Shown here one piece after another: positions 1 through 7,852 of a stretch of 17,502 nucleotides of DNA; the first letter of the stretch is position 1, and every line of letters starts with the position of its first letter. Below the pieces are notes generated by a model. That model ran no database searches. It was given only the letters and a program-made list of their open reading frames with translations, and was not told where the DNA came from. The position numbers and the translations under genes were made by a program. Location: NCBI GenBank assembly GCA_017523995.1, contig JAFWUX010000044.1:1-17502 (forward strand), read 5' to 3'. Origin of the DNA: Oscillospiraceae bacterium (GTDB lineage: Bacteria; Bacillota_A; Clostridia; Oscillospirales; Ruminococcaceae).

Positions 1-147
1 GCCGCAGTCGCCGAGCATTGTCGCGTGTGCAATGCTGCCGCGGATATCCTGCGCATACATTCTGCCGTCAAAGGAGATCGAGGAATTGAATGCATTGACA
101 GTTTCATCGACCTCTTTTGAAAATCTGCCTGCCCACATTTTAGCCAT
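1..147 (-). CDS. argH: Argininosuccinate lyase, N-terminal 49 residues (gene runs off the window)
   Basis: ArgH cleaves argininosuccinate into arginine and fumarate, the last step of arginine synthesis, in the cytoplasm. Only the first 49 codons are present, reading leftward from an ATG at 147 to the window edge. The translation opens [20 protein letters not shown] and continues with the ARIHATMLG-like stretch (here [12 protein letters not shown]), the well-known ArgH N-terminus, in which the WGGRF-like motif is followed by an N-terminal helix and the first part of the substrate site. An AAAGGA ribosome binding site lies inside the last codons of the preceding small gene, and only seven bases separate that gene's stop from this start, so translation is probably coupled. 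Together with argG upstream on the same strand it forms an arginine cluster. Identity is firm; completeness cannot be judged. Confidence 0.93.
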   Translation of the reverse strand, partial: MAKMWAGRFSKEVDETVNAFNSSISFDGRMYAQDIRGSIAHATMLGDCG

Positions 148-153
148 AGCTGC

Positions 154-432
154 TTATTCCTTTCCAAGTGATTTGCCTTTAATCTCCGCAAATCTGATTT
201 CATACAATCTCTGCTGCTCAGGTGTTCGTACTCCGGCTGACGAAAAGAGAAACCGTATGATGTGCTCCACGGGATTGAAGCCCGGATCCTCAAAATGATT
301 GAAAGCATCTTCACTGATTTCATAAACGTCACTGTAAATCAGATGGCTGCCGCACATTTCATCCATGACATACATATTCAGTGCAGGGGACCATTCTGCG
401 TCGTAGACGCCGTTATGCTTTCTTTTGCTCAT
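154..432 (-). CDS. Conserved-looking 92-residue protein of unknown function between argG and argH
   Basis: I do not recognise this family. The 92-residue product starts MSKRKHNGVYDAEWSPALNM, has no signal peptide, membrane segment or cysteine-rich cluster, and is mildly acidic in the middle (EISEDAFNHFEDP). It ends with a basic, helical-looking tail. The start at 432 is chosen because a strong GGAAAGGAG ribosome binding site sits 8 bases upstream. It lies between argG and argH on the same strand. Its stop is 6 bases before the argH start and its final codons carry the argH ribosome binding site, which supports a real, co-translated gene rather than a chance frame. A terminator-like hairpin lies between it and argG, and I see no separate promoter, so it probably depends on read-through from argG. 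A role linked to arginine synthesis is inference from position only. Confidence 0.75.
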   Translation of the reverse strand: MSKRKHNGVYDAEWSPALNMYVMDEMCGSHLIYSDVYEISEDAFNHFEDPGFNPVEHIIRFLFSSAGVRTPEQQRLYEIRFAEIKGKSLGKE

Positions 433-469
433 AAGCCGACTCCTTTCCGAAGGATTGGCGGATACTTTG

Positions 470-511
470 AAAAACAGACAGGGCGACCTGCGAAAGCCGC
501 CCTTTCTGTCT
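470..511 (-). terminator. Terminator-like hairpin after argG (possible partial terminator)
   Basis: On the minus strand, AGACAG and GGGCG pair with CGCCC and TGTCT around a loop of about 12 bases. A bulge of three to four bases breaks the stem, and a run of five T follows. It stands about 15 bases past the argG stop and before the next two co-directional genes. With its broken stem and short T run it may stop only part of the transcripts, lowering the small gene and argH relative to argG. Confidence 0.6.
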
Positions 512-525
512 GATTGTTTGATTGA

Positions 526-1758
526 TTACTTGCCGCGCTTCTGGTCGAGCTTTGCCTTGACCTTGATCGGCAGTCCGAACAGGTTGATGAAGCCTGCGCT
601 GTCAGCCTGATTGTAGACATTGTCCTCATCAAACGTTGCAACTTCCTCGTCATAAAGGGTATCCGGCGAGGTGATGCCTGCAGTGATGATGTTGCCCTTG
701 TAGAGCTTCAGCTTGACAGTGCCGTTGACTGTCTGCTGGGTGCTGTCTACGAATGCATCCAGAGCCTCACGCAGCGGGGTGAACCACTGACCGTTGTAAA
801 CAAGGTCTGCATACTGATGAGAGAGCTGCTCCTTGACTCTTGCAGTCTGCTTGTCGAGGGTGATGGTCTCGAGTGCAGCATGTGCATAGTAGAGGATCGT
901 GCCGCCGGGGGTCTCATAGACGCCGCGGCTCTTCATGCCGACGAGACGGTTCTCAACAATATCGGTGATACCGATGCCGTTTGCGCCGCCGAGTGCGTTC
1001 AGCTTGCGGACAATATCGCTGCCCTTCATCTTCACGCCGTCTACAGCGACCGGAATGCCCTTCTCGAAGTCGATGGTGACATAGGTCGGGGTATCGGGAG
1101 CCTGCTCCGGCGAAACGCCGAGCTCGAGAAAACCGGGCTTGTTGTACTGCGGCTCATTTGCCGGATCCTCAAGATCCAGACCCTCGTGGGAGATGTGCCA
1201 CAGGTTCTTATCCTTGGAGTAATTGGTCTCGCGGGAAATCTTCAGCGGGATGTTGTGTGCCTCTGCATAGTCGATCTCCTCGTCACGGGACTTGATGTCC
1301 CAGATTCTCCACGGAGCGATGATCTGCATATCGGGGCAGAATGCCTTGATGGTCAGCTCGAAGCGAACCTGATCGTTGCCCTTGCCGGTGCAGCCGTGGC
1401 AGATCGCGTCAGCGCCTTCCTTCATGGCGATTTCCGCAATTCTCTTTGCGATGATCGGACGTGCAAAAGAGGTGCCGAGCAGATACTTGCCTTCATAGAC
1501 AGCGCCTGCCTTGACGGTCGGGAAGACATAGTTGTCGATGAACTCATCGGTCAGGTCTTCGATATAGAGCTTGGAAGCGCCGGTCTTGATTGCCTTCTCC
1601 TCGAGACCGTCGAGCTCGGTGCCCTGTCCGACGTCGCCGGAAACAGCAATGACCTCGCAGCCCGGATAGGTTTCCTTCAGCCACGGAATGATAATAGAGG
1701 TATCGAGACCGCCGGAATATGCAAGTACGATCTTCTTCGGAATTTTGGTTTCAGCCAT
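526..1758 (-). CDS. argG: Argininosuccinate synthase
   Basis: ArgG joins citrulline and aspartate using ATP to give argininosuccinate, the seventh step of arginine synthesis, in the cytoplasm. The 410-residue product has the usual length. The ATP-pyrophosphatase loop AYSGGLDTS is at residues 13-21. Further family motifs are visible: [34 protein letters not shown] and the PWR-containing stretch, followed by the C-terminal multimerisation tail ending LDQKRGK. The ATG at 1758 follows a GGAAAGGA ribosome binding site about 12 bases upstream. A near-perfect sigma-A promoter lies at 1815-1842, and two palindromic boxes upstream of that may bind ArgR. A terminator-like hairpin follows the stop, then a small unknown gene and argH. 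Nothing in the protein looks damaged. Confidence 0.98.
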   Translation of the reverse strand: MAETKIPKKIVLAYSGGLDTSIIIPWLKETYPGCEVIAVSGDVGQGTELDGLEEKAIKTGASKLYIEDLTDEFIDNYVFPTVKAGAVYEGKYLLGTSFARPIIAKRIAEIAMKEGADAICHGCTGKGNDQVRFELTIKAFCPDMQIIAPWRIWDIKSRDEEIDYAEAHNIPLKISRETNYSKDKNLWHISHEGLDLEDPANEPQYNKPGFLELGVSPEQAPDTPTYVTIDFEKGIPVAVDGVKMKGSDIVRKLNALGGANGIGITDIVENRLVGMKSRGVYETPGGTILYYAHAALETITLDKQTARVKEQLSHQYADLVYNGQWFTPLREALDAFVDSTQQTVNGTVKLKLYKGNIITAGITSPDTLYDEEVATFDEDNVYNQADSAGFINLFGLPIKVKAKLDQKRGK

Positions 1759-1814
1759 GATAATTGATCTTCCTTTCCGACAGCGGATGTATGCTGTCTG
1801 TAAAATCCTTTTTT

Positions 1815-1842
1815 ATTATACTCTGTATTTAATATTTGTCAA
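1815..1842 (-). promoter_or_regulatory. Sigma-A promoter of argG
   Basis: On the minus strand TTGACA (1842-1837) and TATAAT (1820-1815) are separated by 16 bases, both exact consensus hexamers. Transcription would start near 1808, giving an untranslated leader of about 50 bases before the argG ATG. Confidence 0.88.
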
Positions 1843-1871
1843 GGGGTATCTGTATATTTCTGGAATATTCA

Positions 1872-1914
1872 TGAATAATATTCAGACTATACAATCAAAA
1901 GTGAATATTATTCA
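1872..1914 (-). promoter_or_regulatory. Pair of ARG-box-like palindromes upstream of the argG promoter
   Basis: TGAATAATATTCA at 1872-1884 and TGAATATTATTCA at 1902-1914 are exact reverse complements of one another. Each is also a near palindrome with TGAAT/ATTCA half-sites. Their centres are 30 bp apart, about three helical turns, so bound proteins would face the same side. They resemble the arginine repressor (ArgR/AhrC) box, whose halves are also TGAAT/ATTCA, but the core is one base shorter than the usual 14. They sit 30 bp upstream of the -35 hexamer rather than over it. The distal box contains the TGA stop of the preceding CAP gene. As RNA they could alternatively form a 13-bp AU-rich hairpin, but no T run follows. 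Confidence 0.45.
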
Positions 1915-3129
1915 ATCCGGGAAGAACGAACAGAAATCCTGCGTGCCGTAGAAGTAGCCGTCAGCGCTTTCATTATACGCAAAGCCCACGCCGATATGCG
2001 TGAATTTCTCGCTCAGCAGGTTCATACGGTGCTGATCTGAGCCGAGCCAGCCGTCTACTGCATCAAAGGTGTCAAACTGTCCGCGGTCGATGTTTTCGCC
2101 GCCTGTCATATAGTCGATGCCGGCATTGAGCATGCGGTCTTTTCGCGAAGTGCCGTCTGAGCTGTGGTGCTCAAACATGTTATGATCTGCCATGTCAGCA
2201 CTGTGTGCGCGTGCGAGCTTTGCAAGCTCCGGATGCCATATGAAGGGGGGGAGCCCCATGGTTGCGCGCAGACCGTTCACGGAATAGTAGTTGAGCTTTG
2301 AGAGAACTTCAAAATCGTTCCTGTCCGCCAGATGATCGAACCGGATGTTAACATCGCTCCGCAGAACGGAAACCGCATAGAGGTCGCCTTCCTCGCGGTA
2401 AAACTCATCGCGGTACTCGCGGACAGTGTATCCTGCAGGCGCAGTATACTCTGAACATATTTTATAGTATCCGACGATATTGTCCTCGAAGGCGATGGCG
2501 ATTGTTGTCTCGGCGGGATCATTCGCGAAAATCGCAAAGATGATGTTGCCGATGTCATATGCAACAGTCAGCATTTCGTTCGGCTGCGTCTGACCGGTCA
2601 GCACAGAGATCGAAACACCGAGCGGGTAGGGCTTTTTGTCCGCCGTCAGATCTTGCTGCACAGGCTCCGTCTCAACCGGAACGGTCTCCGTTGTTGTGAC
2701 TGTTGTCACGGTTGTGGTGACAGTGGTGACGGTTGTCATTTCTGTTGTGGTTGTTTCGGATTCTGTTGTGGTCTCCGTTACGGGCACAGTGGTCTCAAAC
2801 GGATACGGCGGCATCGGGAGCTGCTTGGCGATCTGCCGCAGCAGCATCGTGGTGTCATTGCCGTTGACTTTTGTATCACCGTTGACATCTGAATTCATCA
2901 GCCCTTCCGTGGTCAGATGCAGCATTTCATCCTCACAGCAAAGCCGTGCGAGCAGTACCGCATCGGAAACATCAAGGTGCCTGTCTACATTGAGATCACC
3001 CGGATAGATCGTGCTGCCGGCGGCATGCAGCATCAGCAGCGAGAACAGTGCTGCTGCGGAAAGTGAGAACGGCAGGAGTACGCCTCCGAACCGTGGTTTT
3101 CGCTTTCCTGATGGTTCATTCGTCTTCAT
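1912..3129 (-). CDS. Secreted CAP/SCP-domain protein with N-terminal type I dockerin and Thr-rich linker
   Basis: This 405-residue exported protein starts with a signal peptide (basic KRKPRF, then a hydrophobic stretch at 14-35 ending HAAG). A type I dockerin follows at once, with two calcium loops at residues 45-56 (DLNVDRHLDVSD) and 81-92 (DVNGDTKVNGND). A Thr/Val linker spans about 112-152. A middle region at about 160-265 may be a CAP-associated domain. A CAP (cysteine-rich secretory/antigen 5/PR-1) domain occupies about 275-403, with H309, the FEHHS stretch, GENI at 344-347 and H367. Dockerins bind cohesins, so the protein probably joins a cellulosome or the cell surface; what CAP domains do in bacteria is largely unsettled. 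The ATG at 3129 is preferred over an upstream TTG because a GAAAGGGG site lies 8 bases ahead and the signal peptide begins there. It follows the permease by 67 bp. Confidence 0.87.
   Translation of the reverse strand: MKTNEPSGKRKPRFGGVLLPFSLSAAALFSLLMLHAAGSTIYPGDLNVDRHLDVSDAVLLARLCCEDEMLHLTTEGLMNSDVNGDTKVNGNDTTMLLRQIAKQLPMPPYPFETTVPVTETTTESETTTTEMTTVTTVTTTVTTVTTTETVPVETEPVQQDLTADKKPYPLGVSISVLTGQTQPNEMLTVAYDIGNIIFAIFANDPAETTIAIAFEDNIVGYYKICSEYTAPAGYTVREYRDEFYREEGDLYAVSVLRSDVNIRFDHLADRNDFEVLSKLNYYSVNGLRATMGLPPFIWHPELAKLARAHSADMADHNMFEHHSSDGTSRKDRMLNAGIDYMTGGENIDRGQFDTFDAVDGWLGSDQHRMNLLSEKFTHIGVGFAYNESADGYFYGTQDFCSFFPD
2674..2796 (-). repeat. Low-complexity Thr/Val linker repeat inside the dockerin-CAP gene
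   Basis: Reiterated ACAACYGTYACA-like units encode a run of TTV and TTT residues between the dockerin and the rest of the protein. Such flexible, often glycosylated linkers are typical of Ruminococcus cellulosomal proteins. The DNA is repetitive enough to vary in length by slippage. Confidence 0.7.
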
Positions 3130-3196
3130 TGAGATACCCCTTTCAAAAAACAGCTCCAAAATAAAATGATGTATATACGGCTGCGCTTTGTGTATT

Positions 3197-6100
3197 TTAT
3201 TCAATCGCCTTCATCGAGCCTGCCATATCAATGCGGCGGAGTTTTCCGCGCAGCATCAGATCGACAAGCACCGTGAAGATCAGTGTCATGACAGCCGCAA
3301 AAACAAAACAGTACCACGGTATATCCGGCGCGAACATCACCACATCAACCTCAGCTGTCTGTACCACATAGCGGCAGAGGAAGATGCCTGCGACCAGTCC
3401 GCAGAGCATACCGCAGACCGCCGACAGGATGTTTTCGCGAAAGATATACGCATAAACCTCTTTATGATAGAATCCGAGCACCTTGAGCGTTGCAAGCTCG
3501 CGTGTGCGTTCGAGGATATTGATATTTGCGAGATTGTAAAGGACAGCAAACGCCAGCAGTCCGGAGAAAATGATGATCACCGCAACGATCAGGCCGAGCG
3601 CTTTGACAAGATCACGGAACCGCGCACCGCTCTGCGATGTGAAATGAATCCCGATCAGCGCATCGGAATGCAGCAGATGTGCGCCGAGCGCATCCTCATC
3701 CGTGCCGGGCGTCTCGTTCGCGAAGAAGCAGTTTGCGCGATATGTCCCGAACAGTGAACGGTAGCATTTCGGCGTCAGAATGATGCGGTTCATCGCATAA
3801 TTCTCCATGATGCCGCTGACCTGTACCGGCTCCGATGCATCCGCAAGCGTCACGGTGTCTCCGGCAGAAACGCCGAGCAGCTTTGCAAGCTTCTCATTCA
3901 GGATGACGCCGTCATCTGTCAGCTTGAGCTTTTCATGTGTTTTGCGGTCACGCAGCACGATGAAATCCTCAATCTGCTCCGGTGTATCCGGCACAATGAG
4001 GGAGACCTCATAGCTGCGGTGATTTGCACGTACAGTTCCGGATTTTGTCAGCCCGAACAGATAGCCGCTGATCTCCGGTGTGTGCTCCAGCGTATCATCG
4101 AGGATTTCGCGGTGTGTGTCCGTCTCATCGAACATACCTGTGACATTATAGACAAAGATTTCGCCGAACTGCAGATCGACAATCGAAGCGATCGCGTGAT
4201 ACAGCCCGAATCCCGTGACAAGCAGCGCCGTGCATCCGCAGATGCCGAGTACAGACATCAGCACTCTGCTGCGGTAGCGGAAGAAATTGCGGATTGTCAC
4301 CTTGAACCTGAAACTGCATTTGCTCCAGAGCCAGCGCCATTTTTCGAGCAGGATCCGCTTGCCTTTTTTCGGCGGCTTCGGGCGCATCAGCATCGCAGGA
4401 ACCTCCCGCATTGCCGAGCTGCATGCGATCGCCGCGACGATTCCCGTGCAGAGCAGGGATGCTGCAAGGCAGATCAGCGCGTATCCGAAGCGATACGGGC
4501 AGTGAACCGGCGGAAAGTGATACATCATGCCGTAACAGCGGAAAATCACACGCGGGAACACCTGAAACCCGATGAGCGTTCCGACTGCCGTGCCGAGTAC
4601 GCTCGCGATGACTGCATACATGATAAACTGCATCGCGATGCTGCCCTCGGAATATCCGAGTGCTCTGCAGGTACCGATTTCGGTGCGCTGCTCCTCGACC
4701 ATGCGCGTCATGGTTGTCAGGCAGACAAGCGATGCCACCAGCAGAAAGAACACCGGAAAGATTCTTGCGATCCGGTCCACGCGGTCGGCGTCCTCACCGT
4801 AGCTGCTCCAGCCGGGATTATCGGTGCGGTCGAATGCATACCATTTGATTCCGTCGGCAATGGCTTCTGCATCAGCAACAGCCTGCGCATAATCAGATTC
4901 GCCCTTTTCCAGCTGATCCTTTGCCTCCGAGAGTTTTGTGCGCTCCTTCGCTTCGGTTTTATCAAGCGCGTCAGATTTTTCTTCGATTACCGCCAGCGCA
5001 TCGAGATATTCATTCTCCTGTGCTTCGAGTTTCTCAGCGGTTTTATCGAGCTGCCGCTTTGTATTGGAAAGCGCGTTGAGCGAGCGCCGCAGCGATGCTT
5101 TGGACACAGCAAGTTCTTTTGCATCCTCCGTGATCTGCGCAGCTTCGTTCTGCAGCCCGACCTTGCAGTTGTTGAGGAACAGTGTGATCGTGTCTTCCAG
5201 CCGCTCTTTTGCATCCGTATGGACAGGCGTGCTGAAATACTCTTTCATCGCTTCCGAGACGAAATAGTCCTCCGTATTATAGACAGCCATCTCGTCGATC
5301 AGCGTCTGCAGTTCATCCGGCAGCGGTTCCTCAACGGCTGAATTCCGGTAGCCTGCTATGATATTGACAACATACTCGATGCGCTCCGCCTTCTGATTGA
5401 GCTCCTCGATTGTGCCGTCTTTCTTTTTCTTTTTTGCATCAATGACATCCTGCCGCTTCTGGATATCATCCACGCCGGACTGATACTGCTCGACAGATGC
5501 CTGATACTTTTCGTTTGCTTCAACGATTTTTTCGCGCGTCTGATCGAGTTCTTTGCGTGCCGCGGCGATTTCATCGCGCCCCGCCTTGAGGGATTCCTCC
5601 AGCGTTTCGAGTCCGGATTCATACTCCTGCCAGCCCTGATCGAGCTCGGCGCGGGTCTTTTTCAGCTGCTTGTCCGCATCCGCGAGGATCTGCTCTTTCC
5701 GCGGCTCGGAAAGCTCCTTTGCCTGTGCTGTCAGATCATCTGCTGCATCGGAAACGGTTGTCAGATACAGCGCGGAGAAGCTGTCAAGATCGGCGGTCTC
5801 CGTCAGCGTCAGATACACATCTGTATATATGTCCGATTTGAACGCATCGGGCAGGGTGAGCAGAAAGCAGTCGATGCTGCCGTTGCCGACGGTGGTTGTC
5901 CCGCGCTGAAAATCCACATACATCGAGGAATCCGCTCTGCCGACAACGGTAAACTCCGTAACGGCAAGCCGTGAGCTGCGGTTTTCCGGCGCAGTCAGTG
6001 TGATTGTGTCACCGACTTTGATCTGCTGCGGCGTGCTGACCTCGATCAGGCACTCGTCCTTCGCGACGGGCATGCGCCCCTCAGTCAGAACAGGCTGATT

Positions 6101-6472
6101 GATCTGCGGCGCATCTTTTCTGCCGTCCTGCAGAATACTCATGACCTGTACGGTCGCATTGGATGCAGAGTCGTAGAGCGGCAGAAACACAGTTTCGGAA
6201 TAACCGCCGCAGATCTGCGCGATATCGTCACGCTTTGCCAGTGCGTCGAGTTCATCGTCGCAGAAGCCGGCGTTCGAGACAAGATGCAGATCCATCAGTA
6301 CGGTATCGCGGTAATACTGTTCGGCAGATTCTTTCATATCGGGGCTTGTCGCCTTGAGACCGGCGAAAAATCCGGTGCTGATTGCAATGATGCCGAACAG
6401 TGAGAGGAAGCGTTCTCTGGTGCGCCATGCGCTGCGGAGCGTATTGCGCAGAAGTGTGTGCTTTTTCTTCAT
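3197..6472 (-). CDS. Large FtsX/MacB-type ABC transporter permease with extracellular coiled coil
   Basis: The 1091-residue membrane protein has eight likely membrane segments at about 22-40, 569-588, 611-638, 661-684, 735-760, 957-980, 1011-1034 and 1052-1073. Two FtsX-type permease cores are visible: the first around 569-690 with the MVEEQRTEIGTCRALGYS cytoplasmic motif, the second around 955-1075 with ERTRELATLKVLGF. These motifs contact the ATPase. Between segments 1 and 2 is a very large outside region. It has a beta-rich part at 45-240, then two long charged helices at about 255-370 and 435-535 that read as an antiparallel coiled coil. MacB-type systems typically use ATP hydrolysis to drive shape change outside the membrane (export of peptides or lipids, or activation of wall enzymes) rather than classic uptake. 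The ATPase gene ends 15 bp upstream. The substrate is not evident from the sequence. Confidence 0.9.
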   Translation of the reverse strand: MKKKHTLLRNTLRSAWRTRERFLSLFGIIAISTGFFAGLKATSPDMKESAEQYYRDTVLMDLHLVSNAGFCDDELDALAKRDDIAQICGGYSETVFLPLYDSASNATVQVMSILQDGRKDAPQINQPVLTEGRMPVAKDECLIEVSTPQQIKVGDTITLTAPENRSSRLAVTEFTVVGRADSSMYVDFQRGTTTVGNGSIDCFLLTLPDAFKSDIYTDVYLTLTETADLDSFSALYLTTVSDAADDLTAQAKELSEPRKEQILADADKQLKKTRAELDQGWQEYESGLETLEESLKAGRDEIAAARKELDQTREKIVEANEKYQASVEQYQSGVDDIQKRQDVIDAKKKKKDGTIEELNQKAERIEYVVNIIAGYRNSAVEEPLPDELQTLIDEMAVYNTEDYFVSEAMKEYFSTPVHTDAKERLEDTITLFLNNCKVGLQNEAAQITEDAKELAVSKASLRRSLNALSNTKRQLDKTAEKLEAQENEYLDALAVIEEKSDALDKTEAKERTKLSEAKDQLEKGESDYAQAVADAEAIADGIKWYAFDRTDNPGWSSYGEDADRVDRIARIFPVFFLLVASLVCLTTMTRMVEEQRTEIGTCRALGYSEGSIAMQFIMYAVIASVLGTAVGTLIGFQVFPRVIFRCYGMMYHFPPVHCPYRFGYALICLAASLLCTGIVAAIACSSAMREVPAMLMRPKPPKKGKRILLEKWRWLWSKCSFRFKVTIRNFFRYRSRVLMSVLGICGCTALLVTGFGLYHAIASIVDLQFGEIFVYNVTGMFDETDTHREILDDTLEHTPEISGYLFGLTKSGTVRANHRSYEVSLIVPDTPEQIEDFIVLRDRKTHEKLKLTDDGVILNEKLAKLLGVSAGDTVTLADASEPVQVSGIMENYAMNRIILTPKCYRSLFGTYRANCFFANETPGTDEDALGAHLLHSDALIGIHFTSQSGARFRDLVKALGLIVAVIIIFSGLLAFAVLYNLANINILERTRELATLKVLGFYHKEVYAYIFRENILSAVCGMLCGLVAGIFLCRYVVQTAEVDVVMFAPDIPWYCFVFAAVMTLIFTVLVDLMLRGKLRRIDMAGSMKAIE

Positions 6473-6487
6473 TCTTTCTCCCGTGTA

Positions 6488-7189
6488 TCACCAGACGATC
6501 TCTGAAACAGAGACAGGCTGCTTTTGCAGAGTAACATCAGATACTTTGCCGCCGCGCAGTTCGATGATTCTGTCCGCCATGGGGAGCAGTGCGCGGTTAT
6601 GGGTAATCACGATAACGGTCATGCCGTCATTCCGGCAGCAGTCCTGCAAAAGCTGCAGAACGGTTTTGCCGGTCTGGAAATCCAGTGCACCGGTCGGCTC
6701 ATCGCAGAGGAGCAGCTTCGGATTCTTAGCCAGTGCGCGGGCAATGGAAACGCGCTGCTGTTCTCCGCCGGAAAGCTGTGCCGGAAAATGATCGGCGCGG
6801 TCTTCGAGCCCGACTTTTTTCAGCATGTCAAGCGCAGATGCCGGTTTCTGACAGATTTCCGTTGAAAGCTCAATGTTTTCGATTGCCGTCAGATTCTGGA
6901 CGAGATTGTAGAACTGGAACACGAACCCGATTTCCTCTCTGCGGTAGCGTGTCAGTTCGGTTGCGTTCATGCCGTCAATGCGGCAGCCGTCCACGAGGAT
7001 TTCGCCGCTGTCGCAGGTATCCATTCCGCCGAGCAGATTGAGTACGGTTGTTTTTCCGGCGCCCGAAGGACCGACGATGATCACGAATTCGCCCTTTTCA
7101 ATATCAAAGCTGACGCAGTCTGCAGCTTTGACATGGATTTCTTCGCCTTTGTAGTCCTTGCAGACATCCTTGAGCTGAACAAACGCCAT
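6488..7189 (-). CDS. ABC transporter ATP-binding protein (MacB/LolD type)
   Basis: This 233-residue cytoplasmic ATPase powers the FtsX-type permease encoded 15 bp downstream. All nucleotide-binding motifs are intact: Walker A GPSGAGKTT at 40-48, Q-loop glutamine at 92 within FQFYNLVQNL, signature LSGGE at 139-143, Walker B LLLCDEPTGALD with the catalytic glutamate at 164, and the H-loop histidine at 197. The combination FQFYNL...LTAIENI and DEPTGALD is typical of the LolD/MacB/SalX branch. A GAAAGGA ribosome binding site lies about 8 bases before the ATG. The gene begins 15 bp after hpt ends, so it is probably read from the hpt promoter. It ends in TGA. The substrate cannot be told from the ATPase. 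Confidence 0.95.
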   Translation of the reverse strand: MAFVQLKDVCKDYKGEEIHVKAADCVSFDIEKGEFVIIVGPSGAGKTTVLNLLGGMDTCDSGEILVDGCRIDGMNATELTRYRREEIGFVFQFYNLVQNLTAIENIELSTEICQKPASALDMLKKVGLEDRADHFPAQLSGGEQQRVSIARALAKNPKLLLCDEPTGALDFQTGKTVLQLLQDCCRNDGMTVIVITHNRALLPMADRIIELRGGKVSDVTLQKQPVSVSEIVW

Positions 7190-7204
7190 TGGCAGTTCCT
7201 TTCA

Positions 7205-7756
7205 TTATTCGGCATCCGGATCATAAATCATGATATCCGGAAGGAGACGGAAGTCCTCATTATAGTCAAGCCCCCAGCCGACGACAAAATAGTCATCAAT
7301 CGGGAATCCGATATAGTCCGGCACAACCTTGCCGACCAGATGCGGATAGCGGCGGGACGGCTTATCGAGCATTGTGGCAATGCGGATGCTGGAAGCGCCC
7401 TTATCGGAAAAATTCTGCATAACAGTATCCATCGTCTGACCGGTATCAACGATATCCTCGACGATCAGAACCTCTCTGCCGCGGACGTCGATCCGTTCAC
7501 CGAGTTCAAAGATCGGCGAACCGGCAGGCCTAGTTCCCTGATAAGACTGTACCTTTATAAAATTGATCTCACAGGGGATCGTCAGCTCGCGGACCAGATC
7601 CGCCGAGAAGAAGATCGCGCCGCGCAGCGTGCAGAGCACGAGAAGCGGGTTCTCCGGCTTGATATGCTGATAGTCTTTCGAGATATCCGCAGCGAGTTCC
7701 TTGATGCGAGCGCGGATTTCCGCATCGGATTTCAATACTGTAAAGCGTTCTTTCAT
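7205..7756 (-). CDS. hpt: Hypoxanthine phosphoribosyltransferase
   Basis: Hpt converts hypoxanthine (and usually guanine) with PRPP into IMP or GMP, the purine salvage route, in the cytoplasm. The 183-residue product has the family's normal length. The PRPP-binding loop LIVEDIVDTGQTM is at 97-109, the flexible catalytic loop SYQG at 71-74, the early LRGA motif at 44-47, and the C-terminal FVVGWGLDYNEDFRLLPDI closely matches the base-binding end of bacterial Hpt. The ATG at 7756 is chosen over a TTG nine bases upstream, because the AAAGGA ribosome binding site lies 11 bases before the ATG but only about two before the TTG. It has its own sigma-A promoter and is the first gene of a unit that continues into the ABC transporter. 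In many Firmicutes hpt instead neighbours tilS and ftsH, so this setting is different. Confidence 0.96.
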   Translation of the reverse strand: MKERFTVLKSDAEIRARIKELAADISKDYQHIKPENPLLVLCTLRGAIFFSADLVRELTIPCEINFIKVQSYQGTRPAGSPIFELGERIDVRGREVLIVEDIVDTGQTMDTVMQNFSDKGASSIRIATMLDKPSRRYPHLVGKVVPDYIGFPIDDYFVVGWGLDYNEDFRLLPDIMIYDPDAE

Positions 7757-7823
7757 GATTTGCAATATCCTTTCTGATTGTGAGACAGATTGCTGATAGT
7801 CGCTATATCACATAGCTATTAAC

Positions 7824-7852
7824 AGTATAGCACACATTGACGAAAAAGTCAA
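7824..7852 (-). promoter_or_regulatory. Promoter of hpt, with an inverted repeat across the -35 box
   Basis: On the minus strand TTGACT (7852-7847) and TATACT (7829-7824) are 17 bases apart, close to sigma-A consensus. A perfect 7-bp inverted repeat, CATTGAC (7835-7841) and GTCAATG (7848-7854), overlaps the -35 hexamer and could be a repressor site. Transcription would start near 7816 and give a leader of about 60 bases. That leader includes a small hairpin, GCTAT/ATAGC, at about 7802-7816. Confidence 0.78.

Noticed and set aside
817..1767. 316-residue open frame on the plus strand
   Set aside because: It lies wholly antisense to argG, whose motifs are unmistakable; there is no ribosome binding site, and its composition is that of a mirror frame.
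2674..2796. Tandem repeat as a CRISPR-like or regulatory array
   Set aside because: It is a low-complexity threonine/valine coding linker in frame with the CAP gene; there are no spacers.
1912..3204. Longer start (TTG 3204) for the CAP protein
   Set aside because: The extra 25 residues would precede the signal peptide and overlap the permease end; the ATG at 3129 has a proper ribosome binding site.
3935..5341. 468-residue open frame on the plus strand
   Set aside because: It is antisense to the ABC permease; the product is Cys/His/Arg-rich without motif, typical of a shadow frame.
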